From Trigonopsis variabilis (Eukaryota > Ascomycota > Trigonopsidomycetes > Trigonopsidales > Trigonopsidaceae), in assembly GCA_003707065.3 (NCBI GenBank), contig PPXM03000013.1, forward strand, positions 1 to 64,000: DNA of 64,000 nt, written 5' to 3'. The notes under the pieces are model-generated. The model saw only the letters and a list, made by a program, of their open reading frames with translations. It was not told the origin of the DNA and ran no database searches. Position 1 is the stretch's first letter, and every line of letters starts with the position of its first letter. Below are positions 52,544 through 62,203 of this stretch, piece after piece. The position numbers were made by a program, and so were the translations under genes.

Positions 52544-53413
52544 ATGACTTTCACTACCAAGGCCACTATTGCTTCGTTTGGAGGAAAGATCCTGAAACTT
52601 TCCCATGCCAGCGACTGTCTCAAATGTACGATGGACGTCAATGTCTATCTGCCTCCCCAGGCGGAGTACTCCAAGGTTCCTGTTCTGTTCTTCCTATCGG
52701 GACTGACCTGTACGCCCCAGAACTGCACAGAGAAAGGGTTCTTCCAATGTTGGGCTGCCAAGTATGGTCTGGCAATTGTGTATCCTGACACCTCTCCTCG
52801 GGGCCTGGGAATTGCAGGCGAGGACGAGAACTGGGACTTTGGATCAGGAGCAGGCTTCTACGTCGATGCTACTAGAGAGCCTTATAAGGGATTCTATAAT
52901 ATGAACACATACATAGTCAAGGAGCTTCCTGATCTGCTGTTTGAAAACTTTGACCAGTTGGATCAGTCCAAGGTTTCCATCACCGGTCACTCCATGGGCG
53001 GTCATGGTGCTTTGACGCTTTTCTTGCAAAACCCCGGCAAATACAAGTCTGTGTCTGCCTTTTCGCCAATCAGCAACCCAATCAATTGCCCGTGGGGTGT
53101 CAAAGCCTTCAGCGGGTACTTTGGAGACAAAAACGAATCCTGGGACAAGCATGATGCCACCGAACTGGTCAAATCTTACAAAGGACCAGCCTTGGATGTT
53201 TTGATCGATGTTGGTCTCGCCGACGGGTTCTACACCGACAAACAGTTACTGCCAGAAAACTTCGAAAAGGCCGCCAAAGAAAGCCAAGGCCCCAATGCAG
53301 TCACTCTGCGGAAGCACCAGGGATATGATCACTCCTACTTCTTCATCTCTTCTTTCGCAAAAGACCACGTCGAACATGCTGCCAAATATCTCGGTCTCCC
53401 CTCTAGCTTGTAA
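52544..53413 (+). CDS. S-formylglutathione hydrolase
   Basis: A 289-residue alpha/beta hydrolase of the esterase D family. It hydrolyses S-formylglutathione to formate and glutathione, the middle step of glutathione-dependent formaldehyde oxidation; formate dehydrogenase (38663-39820) takes the product. The nucleophile is Ser150 in SITGHSMGGHGALTL, with Asp in VGLADGFY and His in GYDHSYFF as the triad. LSGLTCTPQNCTEKG is the family oxyanion and cysteine region. Length matches yeast YJL068C. No targeting signal, so it is cytosolic. Single exon. Confidence 0.95.
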   Translation: MTFTTKATIASFGGKILKLSHASDCLKCTMDVNVYLPPQAEYSKVPVLFFLSGLTCTPQNCTEKGFFQCWAAKYGLAIVYPDTSPRGLGIAGEDENWDFGSGAGFYVDATREPYKGFYNMNTYIVKELPDLLFENFDQLDQSKVSITGHSMGGHGALTLFLQNPGKYKSVSAFSPISNPINCPWGVKAFSGYFGDKNESWDKHDATELVKSYKGPALDVLIDVGLADGFYTDKQLLPENFEKAAKESQGPNAVTLRKHQGYDHSYFFISSFAKDHVEHAAKYLGLPSSL

Positions 53414-53500
53414 AAACAAAATGTCCCTCTCTGTCCTACTTTGAACTAAATGCCTTTTTATTCAACCATGCTGTAACCGTAAAACTAAAGCCTTGACCCT

Positions 53501-54832
53501 CTATTTCCGTTTAGGCTCATCTGCAAACTCAAAATTTAGCTCGTCAAGAATATCATCTGTATTTTCTCCCAATCCTCCGACAATCTCCTCTAATGGTGGC
53601 ACATCAGATGATTTTCGTTCCTTTAAATGTCTTTTACCTGAGCGACCCTCTGCTCGCTTCGATTTTCGTCCGCGCTTGTCTCTGGATTGAAAGAACTTAA
53701 CGGCATCTATATCATTATAATAGCGAAAATCGACGTCTCTGAGAGCAGGGTTGGAGAAAAGCTTAGATTCCTTGAGGAAACGGTCGATTAAAGCTTTCGG
53801 GTCAGAAGTTTGGAGAACCTTCCCGGTCGCAAGCCAGTGAACGTTCTGCTGATGTTTGATTTCGTCATAGGTCCACGCGCGGTCATGAATTGGCGGTTTC
53901 TCAGCTTTAGTATTAGATCGTACGCCTTTGTCGAGATCGAATATTGCTTGTGAGGAATGTTGGTGAGCTTTTTCGAGCACCACCATGGCCCCAGAAATAT
54001 GAGGAAATTGTATATCTTCAATACATCCAACATTGGGTATTGGACACATTTCTTGTGCTTCCTGCGCCCATAAGACCTTGAGCGAGTATTTTGAACTTTC
54101 AAACTGAGCTACGTAGGATCTGAGCTCAGACAGTGAATCGCCGTAGATCAGCAGCCGACCTCCTGGTCGAAGGAGAGTGAGAAGTGCGGGATGGGGGAGT
54201 TGAGGGGATATTCCATTGAGGAAGATGATAGAGAACTTTGCGCTGACTCGATTTTCTCGAAGCTTGAACCAGACGTCCATATCTTTATGAAACGTCGTAC
54301 CATTCATATATGCACCTCGAAGATACGAACGGACCAGCCCAGATTTCTGACCAACAACAATATACTTGTATTTCTCGCGATCGATCAAGGAAAGGGAACG
54401 ACAGACAACAAGAGGCAAGAGTGAAGATTTTGCTCCAATACTGAGAATCTCGTTAGTCCCCGATATTCCATGACCCATCTCTGGAAATCCTGCCCAAGAA
54501 ACTAAATCGTAGAGATGAGCCACACTTTCGTCTGGGCATGTCCATTGACAAAATTCCTCAAAAGAGGGTTGGAGGATCATACAGGGTCCCTGATCCGTAT
54601 CGATCCTCGTTCCAAACGGCTTTCCTACTATGGCAGAGTGATCTGTCTCTTGCTTGAGAGGCTGTTTTTCATTGAGTGGCCCAACGATCGTAGGCGCTCC
54701 GTCATTCATAGGCAAGATCTTGACGATATCGCCATTGGCGACAGACGTCATCAGGCGAGTAAATGGCCTCAAACATCGAATCAATCCATCTTTTGTCTTT
54801 GGGATCCGAGATAGTCGACCCAATGCAAGCAT
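53501..54832 (-). CDS. TRM61/GCD14-like methyltransferase-fold protein with degenerate SAM site
   Basis: A 443-residue single exon. The beginning follows the TRM61 pattern: an N-terminal domain with GDIVKILPMNDGAPTIVGPL and VGKPFGTRI, a motif like TRM61's 'LxPT.E.W' (MILQPSFEEFCQWTCPDESV), then a Rossmann-like part ending FSIIFLNGISPQLPHPALLTLL and RPGGRLLIYGDSLSELRSYV. In active enzymes motif I reads ExGTGSGxL; here it is EILSIGAKSSLL. The catalytic DLPxPW is NGISPQL. It may be a non-catalytic relative. MLALGRLSRIPKTKDGLIRC could be a mitochondrial presequence, suggesting a mitochondrial RNA role. The tail is basic (KRGRKSKRAEGRSGKRHLK) and ends acidic. The family call is moderate; the function is unknown. 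Confidence 0.55.
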   Translation of the reverse strand: MLALGRLSRIPKTKDGLIRCLRPFTRLMTSVANGDIVKILPMNDGAPTIVGPLNEKQPLKQETDHSAIVGKPFGTRIDTDQGPCMILQPSFEEFCQWTCPDESVAHLYDLVSWAGFPEMGHGISGTNEILSIGAKSSLLPLVVCRSLSLIDREKYKYIVVGQKSGLVRSYLRGAYMNGTTFHKDMDVWFKLRENRVSAKFSIIFLNGISPQLPHPALLTLLRPGGRLLIYGDSLSELRSYVAQFESSKYSLKVLWAQEAQEMCPIPNVGCIEDIQFPHISGAMVVLEKAHQHSSQAIFDLDKGVRSNTKAEKPPIHDRAWTYDEIKHQQNVHWLATGKVLQTSDPKALIDRFLKESKLFSNPALRDVDFRYYNDIDAVKFFQSRDKRGRKSKRAEGRSGKRHLKERKSSDVPPLEEIVGGLGENTDDILDELNFEFADEPKRK

Positions 54833-54978
54833 GCGTTAGTCGCACTTCATCAGTTTGCTTGACAACTGGGCATCTATTGTAAAGTGACGACCCAAAGTCG
54901 CCGGGTAGTGCATCTTCATGAGATTGATTCCAAGTAATAGATGGTAAGGAGCTAGATACTATTTAAAGTTTACATTTT

Positions 54979-55242
54979 TTGGTCATTTTACTGGTCGAAA
55001 GAGCTACTTTGAATAGATCGTGGTCGCGTCTACTCGAGACCTCGACAGACGCACCTAAGAAACCAAATAAACCCGTAATTCATCCCACGAGCATAAAATT
55101 CTTTCGCTTTCTACAAGGATCAATTTATGTAGGTCTCACTGGCACCATGTTTCAAGCAATTGACTTGTCTTGTCTCTGGGCAGTTGTAGCGCCAGGTGCC
55201 TTGATTTCGTTCCTGCTCGTACTGGGTTATCACATTGCTTGA
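54979..55242 (+). CDS. Possible small membrane protein
   Basis: An open plus-strand frame encodes about 87 residues without an ATG at its head. The first in-frame ATG is near its 3' end, so a 5' exon (an ATG occurs near 54920) with an intron would be needed. The last 56 residues look protein-like: HPTSIKFFRFLQGSIYVGLT, then a hydrophobic helix LWAVVAPGALISFLLVLGY. It may be a small mitochondrial or ER membrane protein. I do not recognise a family. It could instead be the leader of the DCR2-like gene 72 bases downstream. Confidence 0.3.
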   Translation: MVILLVERATLNRSWSRLLETSTDAPKKPNKPVIHPTSIKFFRFLQGSIYVGLTGTMFQAIDLSCLWAVVAPGALISFLLVLGYHIA

Positions 55243-55314
55243 TAGTTACCTTATCGGACCTATATTTTCGCGGCAATCGACTTGTGAGACTTGCTATGCC
55301 CTATTAAAGGTCCC

Positions 55315-57024
55315 ATGGCCATGATTATCAGTATTCCTCGTCGAGTAGTCAAATGGGCTGTTCGCCTTGGTGCGCTGGTGTTTATTTTATCTATCTTTGC
55401 CTTTCTTTCACAGAAGAAAATCGAGATTCCTAATCACCTGTCTTCGGGTGGATTGGCCATTTCTTCGCAAGATATCGTTGATATCGACTTTAATCACTGT
55501 CTCAAGTCGTCGCAATGTAAACCGCCTAGAATGGACGATGACGGGTGTGTTTGGAAGAAAATCCCAAAGGATCTATATCTGGGACAGAGTTGGACTCACC
55601 AGATGAATGTCATTGTCAAGACTTGTCCGCAATCAAAGGATCCTAAGGCGAGTCGCCAGATCATCTTGGATCTGGCGGTGGGAGAGCCCACCAAGACAAA
55701 GGAGGATTCAGACAAAGTATGGGAGCCCAAAGGATTCGGATTGTGGGCTCTACGGGGTGATTCGTCCAAGTATAGTAGTCAGGCTATCACTGGCGTTAAC
55801 GTTCTTTATGGAAGTGACGCGGTTGATCCCCGAACAAACTGGAATATAGTCAGCGGGTCTTTGAGTGTTGGATATGACAATGCAAAATATGATTGGAGAC
55901 CACGACTAAGCATCAAGCGGGGATTGAATTCTGCCTTGCCATCGCAGCAATCAACTCCCGAACTTCGCATCAACCGGCTCAATAAGTTCAAGATTATCCA
56001 ACTAGCCGATCTTCATCTCGCTACTGGAATGGGGGTTTGTAGAGATGTGTCTGAGAAAGAGCAGGCTTCGTGTTTGGCAGATCCAAGGACGTTGGCATTT
56101 GTGAATGATATACTGGACGATGAAAAGCCAGATTTTGCTATTTTCACAGGCGATCAGGTCTTTGGGGATGCTGCACCTGACGCTGAGACCGCTCTCTACA
56201 AGGCAACCGCCCCCCTCATTGCGAGAAAGATTCCATATGCAATGGTTTTTGGCAATCACGACGACGAAGGAAACCTCACTCGAGATCAATTGATGATCCT
56301 GGCCGAGTCTTTGCCGTTCTGTCTGGCCAAAAACGGGCCTGTCAACGTCGATGGGGTTGGAAACTATTATCTTCAAGTCCTGGCGAGAAAATCTGACCAT
56401 CCCGCGGTCACGATGTATTTTCTCGACAGCCATAAATATTCTCTGACGCCAAAGACCCGGCCTGGGTACGACTACATTCATCAAAACCAACTGGACTGGC
56501 TCCAAGAAACTGCGCTCAAACTCAAACATGGCCAGGATTCTTATACACATATCCACATGTCGATGGCGTTCTTCCATGTGCCGTTGACAGAATATCGAAA
56601 CACTAACAATAAGATTGTCGGAAGCTACCGAGAACCATCGACCGGCCCAAGCTTCAATCCTGGTACCAGAGACGTTCTGAGCGAGATTGGAGTTCTTGTC
56701 ACGGGTGTTGGCCACGACCATGCCAATGATTTCTGCATGTACGACCGGGGTAGTCCTGGAGACCCCAGTATATGGCTTTGTCACGGCGGAGGCACCGGTC
56801 TGGGAGGTTATGGGGGTTACGGAGGCTATATTCGAAGAATTCGGCTGTATGAGATCGATGCTCAAGAAAATAGCATCAAGACTTGGAAAAGATTAGAGGA
56901 AAGCGACCCGTCGAGCTCTGGCGTTGTGATCAACGAGGATCTCCAGGACGAGGAGCACTACCGACCTTGGGAGGATATCGTCTATCTTGTTGAGGATGGA
57001 CACGCGATTCCTCCTCCTTCTTGA
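55315..57024 (+). CDS. DCR2: DCR2-type metallophosphatase, membrane anchored
   Basis: A 569-residue protein with an N-terminal anchor (VVKWAVRLGALVFILSIFAFL). The middle resembles the Dcr2/SIA1 lumenal region. From about residue 220 it carries a calcineurin-like phosphatase domain with all metal-binding motifs: QLADLHL, TGDQVFGD, FGNHDDE, FFHVPL and TGVGHDHAND. Yeast Dcr2 promotes G1 progression (with Sic1) and dephosphorylates Ire1 in the unfolded-protein response. GGGTGLGGYGGYGGYIRRIR is the Gly-rich loop common in this family. The start is the first ATG; the upstream open frame begins without ATG. Confidence 0.9.
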   Translation: MAMIISIPRRVVKWAVRLGALVFILSIFAFLSQKKIEIPNHLSSGGLAISSQDIVDIDFNHCLKSSQCKPPRMDDDGCVWKKIPKDLYLGQSWTHQMNVIVKTCPQSKDPKASRQIILDLAVGEPTKTKEDSDKVWEPKGFGLWALRGDSSKYSSQAITGVNVLYGSDAVDPRTNWNIVSGSLSVGYDNAKYDWRPRLSIKRGLNSALPSQQSTPELRINRLNKFKIIQLADLHLATGMGVCRDVSEKEQASCLADPRTLAFVNDILDDEKPDFAIFTGDQVFGDAAPDAETALYKATAPLIARKIPYAMVFGNHDDEGNLTRDQLMILAESLPFCLAKNGPVNVDGVGNYYLQVLARKSDHPAVTMYFLDSHKYSLTPKTRPGYDYIHQNQLDWLQETALKLKHGQDSYTHIHMSMAFFHVPLTEYRNTNNKIVGSYREPSTGPSFNPGTRDVLSEIGVLVTGVGHDHANDFCMYDRGSPGDPSIWLCHGGGTGLGGYGGYGGYIRRIRLYEIDAQENSIKTWKRLEESDPSSSGVVINEDLQDEEHYRPWEDIVYLVEDGHAIPPPS

Positions 57025-57326
57025 TTGGCTTGTATGATTTGGTAATAAAAATGTTTCGGACTCTGATGAATTGGTATTGAGACCAGTCGTAGCATCCAGT
57101 CAAGAGGAGTGTCTGGAATGCATTCTTGAGAGCAGAGAGAAGAGCAGTGTCTGTGGAATGCATTCTTTGACGATGCAGATTCGTTACCTTCGACTCCCAA
57201 TCTCTTGGCGATATCTTGACCCCTGTAGCTCTTTAGTTGTCGTATCGAAATCTCTTGCTCCAGAGTCAACCGTCTCTGTGATGGGATGATCACCCATTGT
57301 CTGCTACCAGCAATAACAAGGCGCAT
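56982..57326 (-). CDS. Possible small helix-turn-helix protein
   Basis: A 114-residue minus-strand frame whose last 14 codons overlap the 3' end of the DCR2-like gene. Residues about 17-60 read RRLTLEQEISIRQLKSYRGQ followed by DIAKRLGVEG and SSKNAFHRH, a spacing of three helices like Myb/SANT-type or transposase-type DNA-binding domains. No presequence, no intron and no longer domain is visible. It could be a real small DNA-binding gene, the remnant of a mobile-element HTH, or chance. Overlap with a certain gene lowers confidence. Confidence 0.3.
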   Translation of the reverse strand: MRLVIAGSRQWVIIPSQRRLTLEQEISIRQLKSYRGQDIAKRLGVEGNESASSKNAFHRHCSSLCSQECIPDTPLDWMLRLVSIPIHQSPKHFYYQIIQANQEGGGIACPSSTR

Positions 57327-58325
57327 ATAGTTACAGCCCTGCCACCATTCTACTGCTAAACTACAGAGCAACTATTATTGCCACTACTTTGCTCGAAGCG
57401 AGTCTGGCAACGAGGTGCCTGTTGCTCCAATTGGGCAAAACACCCATCTGTCTTGGCCCAAGCCAATAATCATCAGTGCTACAAATCCCTTTTCATGCCA
57501 AACACAACTAGAGACGGGTGGAAGCCGGGGGCGAACTAGTTAGGCGCGCTCCAAGACCAAGGGAGCGACGGCAAACAGGCCATTAATTTGCGCAGCAACC
57601 CGAGTCTTAATAATCTTATCTCAAGAATAATCAATATCTCGACAAAACTGTTCCCAAAAGTAAGACCACTAGAGTTCCACACGTAGATTAACCGAGAAAA
57701 TCTAAGAGAAATTGTCCTCTTATCTATCCAAACTAGTCCACCAATCAAGACCGGTTGATTGTTTGGCGAATAGCTGTGGCCCGTACATCAGATCACGGAA
57801 CTGGGTCGACTATTTAGTCGTCTCGAGTAGCTGTCATGGGCCTCAAATGGCAGAGCGCCAACAGTGTCGCTAAAGAAGGATATTGAAGAAATCTAGAGTT
57901 GCTAGGGCTATGGTATGAGTATCTTGACCGGTATTAAAAATTTTTTGACGTGGATGAGCGTCGAATCGAGCACAATCAGTGACTCTTTGCGTAGTCAAGA
58001 GCCGTGTCCGAGGAAGAGCCGCGTCCTTTGAGATTCAAGGTTAGTCTCGTGATTGGAACCCTCAAAGCAGCCTGGAATGAACCGTTCACAGTGCGCCAAC
58101 GGTCAAGGCAGCCGACACTCCAAAGAGAAATCGGTCGTGGGATCGTCGAGCCCGAGATCTGGCTCGAGTGGATGGCTGTTGAGGAGAAAAAAGCCTTATC
58201 AAGCGATGACTGATTAGCGCCCGAGTATCATGCGGCTATTGCCATTTAGGGTGGCCGAGCTAACCGGGATAAGAGATAGAAATAAAAGAAAAACCGATGG
58301 CCTGCCACCAGTTTAATCCATCATC
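57327..58325. other. 1-kb gene-poor region before the ammonium permease
   Basis: Only weak frames are found, such as the plus-strand 58004-58213 (starting at GTG) which reads LRFKVSLVIGTLKAAWNE and may be an exon of a small unrecognised gene with a 5' exon around 57919. No RNA gene; a tRNA-like 'ggtggccgag' near 58250 has no B box. The region must hold the permease promoter. Confidence 0.45.
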
Positions 58326-59840
58326 ATGGAAGGCCTCAACATGAGTACCGCGGTCCCAGTGGTGGATCCGCAATACGACAACGCTGCAGGAGGAAATAGT
58401 TATGTTTACGATGTCAATACTCCTTACTACGCCGCCAACGCTTGGGGCCACGTCGCCTGGATGCTTTCCGCCACGGCCTTTGTATATCCCATTATTCCAG
58501 GCCTGGGCATCTTCTACGCCGGTATGGCTCGACGGAAGGCTGCTGCCACATTGTTGTATTTCGGATTTTGTGCGGGCGCGGTCACTGCTTTGCAGTGGTT
58601 TGTCTGGGGCTACTCTCTAGCTTTTGCTGATAATGGATCGGTGTTCTTGGGAACGTTGACCAATGCTGGTCTACGAAACGTCATTGCCGAGCCGTCAGGA
58701 TATATCCCTGAGGCTCTCTACTGCATCTACCAGTGCATGTTTGCCATGTGCACGGTCACGATCATGATTGCCGGAGGCTACGAGCGCACGAGAATCCTTC
58801 CCACCATGATCTTTTGTTTCTGCTGGGCTACGGTAGTCTACTGCCCGATCGCCTATTGGACGTGGAACGCCAACGGCTGGTTGGCCACCCTAGGTGCACT
58901 CGACTTTGCCGGAGGAGGACCGGTGCATATGACTTCAGGCTGTGGTGCTCTTGCTTTTGCCCTTGTCATTGGTCGCCGAAAGGAATCAGTTCCCGGCCAA
59001 AAGTATGCTTATAAATACCCTGCTCACAACACCACTCTTTGTGCTATTGGCACTGCTCTCATTTATCTTGGTTGGTTTGGCTTCAACGGAGGATCAGCGG
59101 GCAATGCCTCGGTCCGCTCTGCTTATGTCCTTATCAATACCAATCTTGCTGCTTCCACTGGTATGCTGGGATGGACAATGATGGACATGATCTTCCGTAA
59201 AGGTAAGGTCTCTCTTGTAGGCGCCTGCGAGGGTGTCGTGGCTGGACTGGTTGGAATCACCCCTGCTGCCGGCTTTGTTCCTGTTTATTTTGCCGCTCTG
59301 ATTGGTTTCTTGACTGCCGTTGGATGCTACGGCTGCAATAACGTCAATAACTGGATCCGCATTGACGAGGGTATGGAGGCCTTCAAACTCCACACCATTG
59401 GAGGTATCATTGGATCTTTCCTCACCGGTTTGTTCGCCGCTCGCTGGGTCGGTGCCTTGGACGGCGTCACTACTGATGCTGAGGGCTGGGTCAATGAATA
59501 CTATCGACAGCTTGGTCTCCAGCTTGCTGCAATCACATCCACATGTCTGTGGGCGACTGTCGTCTCGGTTCTTCTCCTACTCATCATCAACTACATTCCC
59601 TACTTGCATTTCCGCGTCACCGAGCAAGAGGAGATCGAGGGTCTCGACAAACACGTTCTCGCCGACGAGTCTATTGGCGACCGTGATATCGAGTCCCGAC
59701 TCGCCTATGTGGGTGGAAACGTCCTCACTGGTCTCCAGGGTAACAACTACATGACTGATGCAGACCCCGCCGACAAGGTGGGCCCTGATGGAGACAGCGG
59801 TCATGCTGACGCTGACGCTGCGACTGCGAAGCAAGAGTAA
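58326..59840 (+). CDS. MEP2: Ammonium permease, Mep2 type
   Basis: A 504-residue Amt/Mep/Rh-family transporter with eleven membrane segments and a cytosolic C-terminal tail. It imports ammonium in the plasma membrane when nitrogen is scarce. The pore twin histidines are both present: His201 in FAGGGPVHMTSG and His356 in FKLHTIGGIIG. Mep1 and Mep3 of S. cerevisiae have Glu at the first place, so this is the Mep2 type, which also signals filamentous growth. Other signatures are AGMARRKAA, YLGWFGFNGGS and YFAALIGFLTAVGCYG. The tail (EQEEIEGLDKHVLADESIGD) carries the acidic regulatory segment. Nitrogen regulation is expected, but I did not map GATA sites. No intron. Confidence 0.95.
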   Translation: MEGLNMSTAVPVVDPQYDNAAGGNSYVYDVNTPYYAANAWGHVAWMLSATAFVYPIIPGLGIFYAGMARRKAAATLLYFGFCAGAVTALQWFVWGYSLAFADNGSVFLGTLTNAGLRNVIAEPSGYIPEALYCIYQCMFAMCTVTIMIAGGYERTRILPTMIFCFCWATVVYCPIAYWTWNANGWLATLGALDFAGGGPVHMTSGCGALAFALVIGRRKESVPGQKYAYKYPAHNTTLCAIGTALIYLGWFGFNGGSAGNASVRSAYVLINTNLAASTGMLGWTMMDMIFRKGKVSLVGACEGVVAGLVGITPAAGFVPVYFAALIGFLTAVGCYGCNNVNNWIRIDEGMEAFKLHTIGGIIGSFLTGLFAARWVGALDGVTTDAEGWVNEYYRQLGLQLAAITSTCLWATVVSVLLLLIINYIPYLHFRVTEQEEIEGLDKHVLADESIGDRDIESRLAYVGGNVLTGLQGNNYMTDADPADKVGPDGDSGHADADAATAKQE

Positions 59841-59889
59841 TATGTTTTAGTGTTTAGGTATCATTGCTAGGATGTTGATAGATTTGGAC

Positions 59890-59956
59890 GTTGATAGATA
59901 TGAATTCATACATAGTATTTATGGTTGTATGTTGATAGATATGAATTCATACATAG
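59890..59956. repeat. 26-bp direct repeat downstream of the ammonium permease
   Basis: A perfect 26-base direct repeat occupies 59890-59915 and 59931-59956 (period 41). Each copy contains the 12-base palindrome tatgaattcata. It begins 50 bases after the stop codon, so it is probably in the 3' untranslated region. It looks like a recent tandem duplication. Confidence 0.85.
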
Positions 59957-61063
59957 CATTATAAAGTTGGAGAAATTTGAGAATGCCAGGGAATCTACCG
60001 CAGACAGCTCGAGATCACCGCTTATCAAATGTGCGCCTTCTCTATGAAATATAGTATCTCGATTGCTATAAACATGAGCGATCCCGCGACAGTCGACTAC
60101 TTTTGTACAATTTTCAACAGTACTGCCACATGGGCTCACTTTAGGCGCGATGTAAACCAACGCAGGGCAAACGATACAAATCGTTGGCAACCTAAATTGA
60201 CAGGTTGACCGTGTCGCTGTCTTCAGTCTTCTGTTTCTACAGTATGGGATAAGACATGAGTCCCCTTATACTCGCTATCCTGGACTCTAGAAAGACAGAT
60301 AACTTTTATATATGAATATGACCTATGCCTTGATAAATTTAGCAAACCAGTTCCTTTACGCCCACTCTGGAAAGAGTGATCTTCGAATCTCTAATAGGCA
60401 GCTGCTTCGAAAAGATCTCTGTACGTTTACACCGAGAAAGCTGAAAAGTAACTTCCTAAAAGGGACAACGAGAATGACTACTAACAGGATCAACAGCATG
60501 TGTGCCGATTGATAAGCCGTATGGATTAATAAACCAGTAGAAATCAGATCCGACTTGCGTGTCGTCGTCATTCATGTGGAGCATGCTCTGCCTCGGGCTG
60601 TAACAGCGAGTCAGGGACCTGCCTAATTGGGAACTCCCAAGTATACGAGTATTTCTCGTTCCTGGTGCCGTATTGCAGAGCAAACCGTGAGAGATGTTGA
60701 AAGAAGTCTGAGTAGATCAAACATATTGAAATAATACTCTGTATGACTGTGCTGCTGTTGATAAATCTATTTAGGGTTGCTTATTTTTTGGCTCGATCTC
60801 AGTGCACGCAGTAAAACGAGATGACCCTGCGCGATCTCGCTCTTGACAGCCATAGGCCAGCAAAGAATCTTTTGACTGCCTTTAAAGGCAGCTGACCTGA
60901 GGGAGATCTGGTGATAGGAGGCTGTTGTATTGGCTTTCTTCAAAGGGCAGCTCGGGGTTACTGATATGAGTTAGATAAGGATGGACTTCCTAATTAGGCA
61001 GGTGCGAAGAAAGGCAAGCCAGACCCGAGATGGCGGTGGAGGGTATATATTCAACTAGAACCC
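59957..61063. other. 1.1-kb intergenic region
   Basis: AT-rich, with small frames (60312-60512 and 60356-60571) on opposite strands that lack homology. A TATATAT stretch at 61044 is only 14 bases before the first ATG of the dioxygenase gene, which may mean that the second ATG at 61088 is used. Nothing else was recognised. Confidence 0.5.
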
Positions 61064-62151
61064 ATGATCGAGAGTAAACTTGTCCCCATGACTGTTTCTG
61101 AGTTCCCTCCTCAATTCTATTCTCAAGAGCCCCCTCCCGCCAAGGGCCCCCTCAAGTCTAGCAAAGACCCGCTTCCAGAGGTGGGAATCTTTGACATGAA
61201 AGAGGCTAAGAGTGATGAAGCTCTACTTGAAGACGTCGTCAACAGCCTCAAGGTTTCGGGAGGATGCATCATCCGCAACATGATGGGCCAGGAAGATCTG
61301 GATCAGTTGGAGAAAGACTTCCGCCCTTTAATCGATGGAGATAGGGAATGGCCAGGTACAGGAGATCTTTTACAGGCGTGACTGACAGCTAGGTGGATTC
61401 TGGCCTCCTGAGACCCGTCGCGTCTGCGGCTGTGTTGGAAAATCAAAGACGTTTGCTCTTAAACTAGTCGATCATTGGCTCTGGCAGAAAGTGGGACAAG
61501 CCTTACTGACTACTACTCATGACAACTGGGTTAGTGATCAAGTATACTGCATATAGCTGACGGTAGATCTCTAACAACATTGAACATTCCGAGAGTGGTC
61601 CTCAGTTAAACAATACCTCGGTTTTCAGTATCGGACCCGGAGCAGCAGATCAAGTCCTCCACCGAGATGATATCATCCACCACGTCTTCCACAAGGCGAC
61701 CGATAGACATTATCTTGGTCGAGATATGGGAATCGGCTTCTTTATTGCTGGAAAGAAGTCGACTAGGGAGAATGGTGCCACCCGATTCATCCCTGGATCC
61801 CATCTTTGGGACTACTCTGAAGGGCCCCCTAAGGAGGAACAGTGCTACTATGCAGCACTCAATCCCGGTGATGGCTTTATGGTGCTTTCTGGCTGTTATC
61901 ATGCCGGCAGCGCCAACCACACCAAGGACGAGGAGAGACTAGTCTACTCTACCTTTTCTTCTCGGAGCTGGCTTCGTCAAGAGGAAAATCAATATCTTTG
62001 TATTCCTCGTGAAGTCATACTCGACCTTCCCACTCATCTCCAGCAATTTTGCGGGTATTCGCTATCGAGGCCTTTCCTCGGCTGGGTGGATCATGATGAT
62101 CCTATCCGAGTTCTCTATCCAACAGATAAGAAGGTCGGCGATATGTATTAG
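61064..62151 (+). CDS. Phytanoyl-CoA dioxygenase family protein
   Basis: Three exons (61064-61355, 61393-61529, 61567-62151) encode 337 residues of the PhyH family of Fe(II)/2-oxoglutarate oxygenases. VLHRDDIIHH supplies the H-x-D iron ligands, and CYHAGSANHT the distal His with nearby residues for 2-oxoglutarate. The family turn NGATRFIPGSH is perfect. Fungal members hydroxylate lipids or secondary metabolites; the substrate is unknown. Both introns are 37 nt; the first has gactgacagctag and the second donor gttagt. No peroxisomal tail signal is seen (ends VGDMY), so it is not an obvious phytanoyl-CoA alpha-oxidation enzyme. The start may be 61064 or 61088. Confidence 0.87.
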
Positions 62152-62203
62152 TTTACGAACATGAGTATCTTTTGTATTATCCGAACCGTAATGATATTGT
62201 ACA

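Noticed and set aside
58247-58270. tRNA-Leu/Ser-like start ggtggccgagc
   Set aside because: No B box or closing acceptor stem follows within 90 bases.
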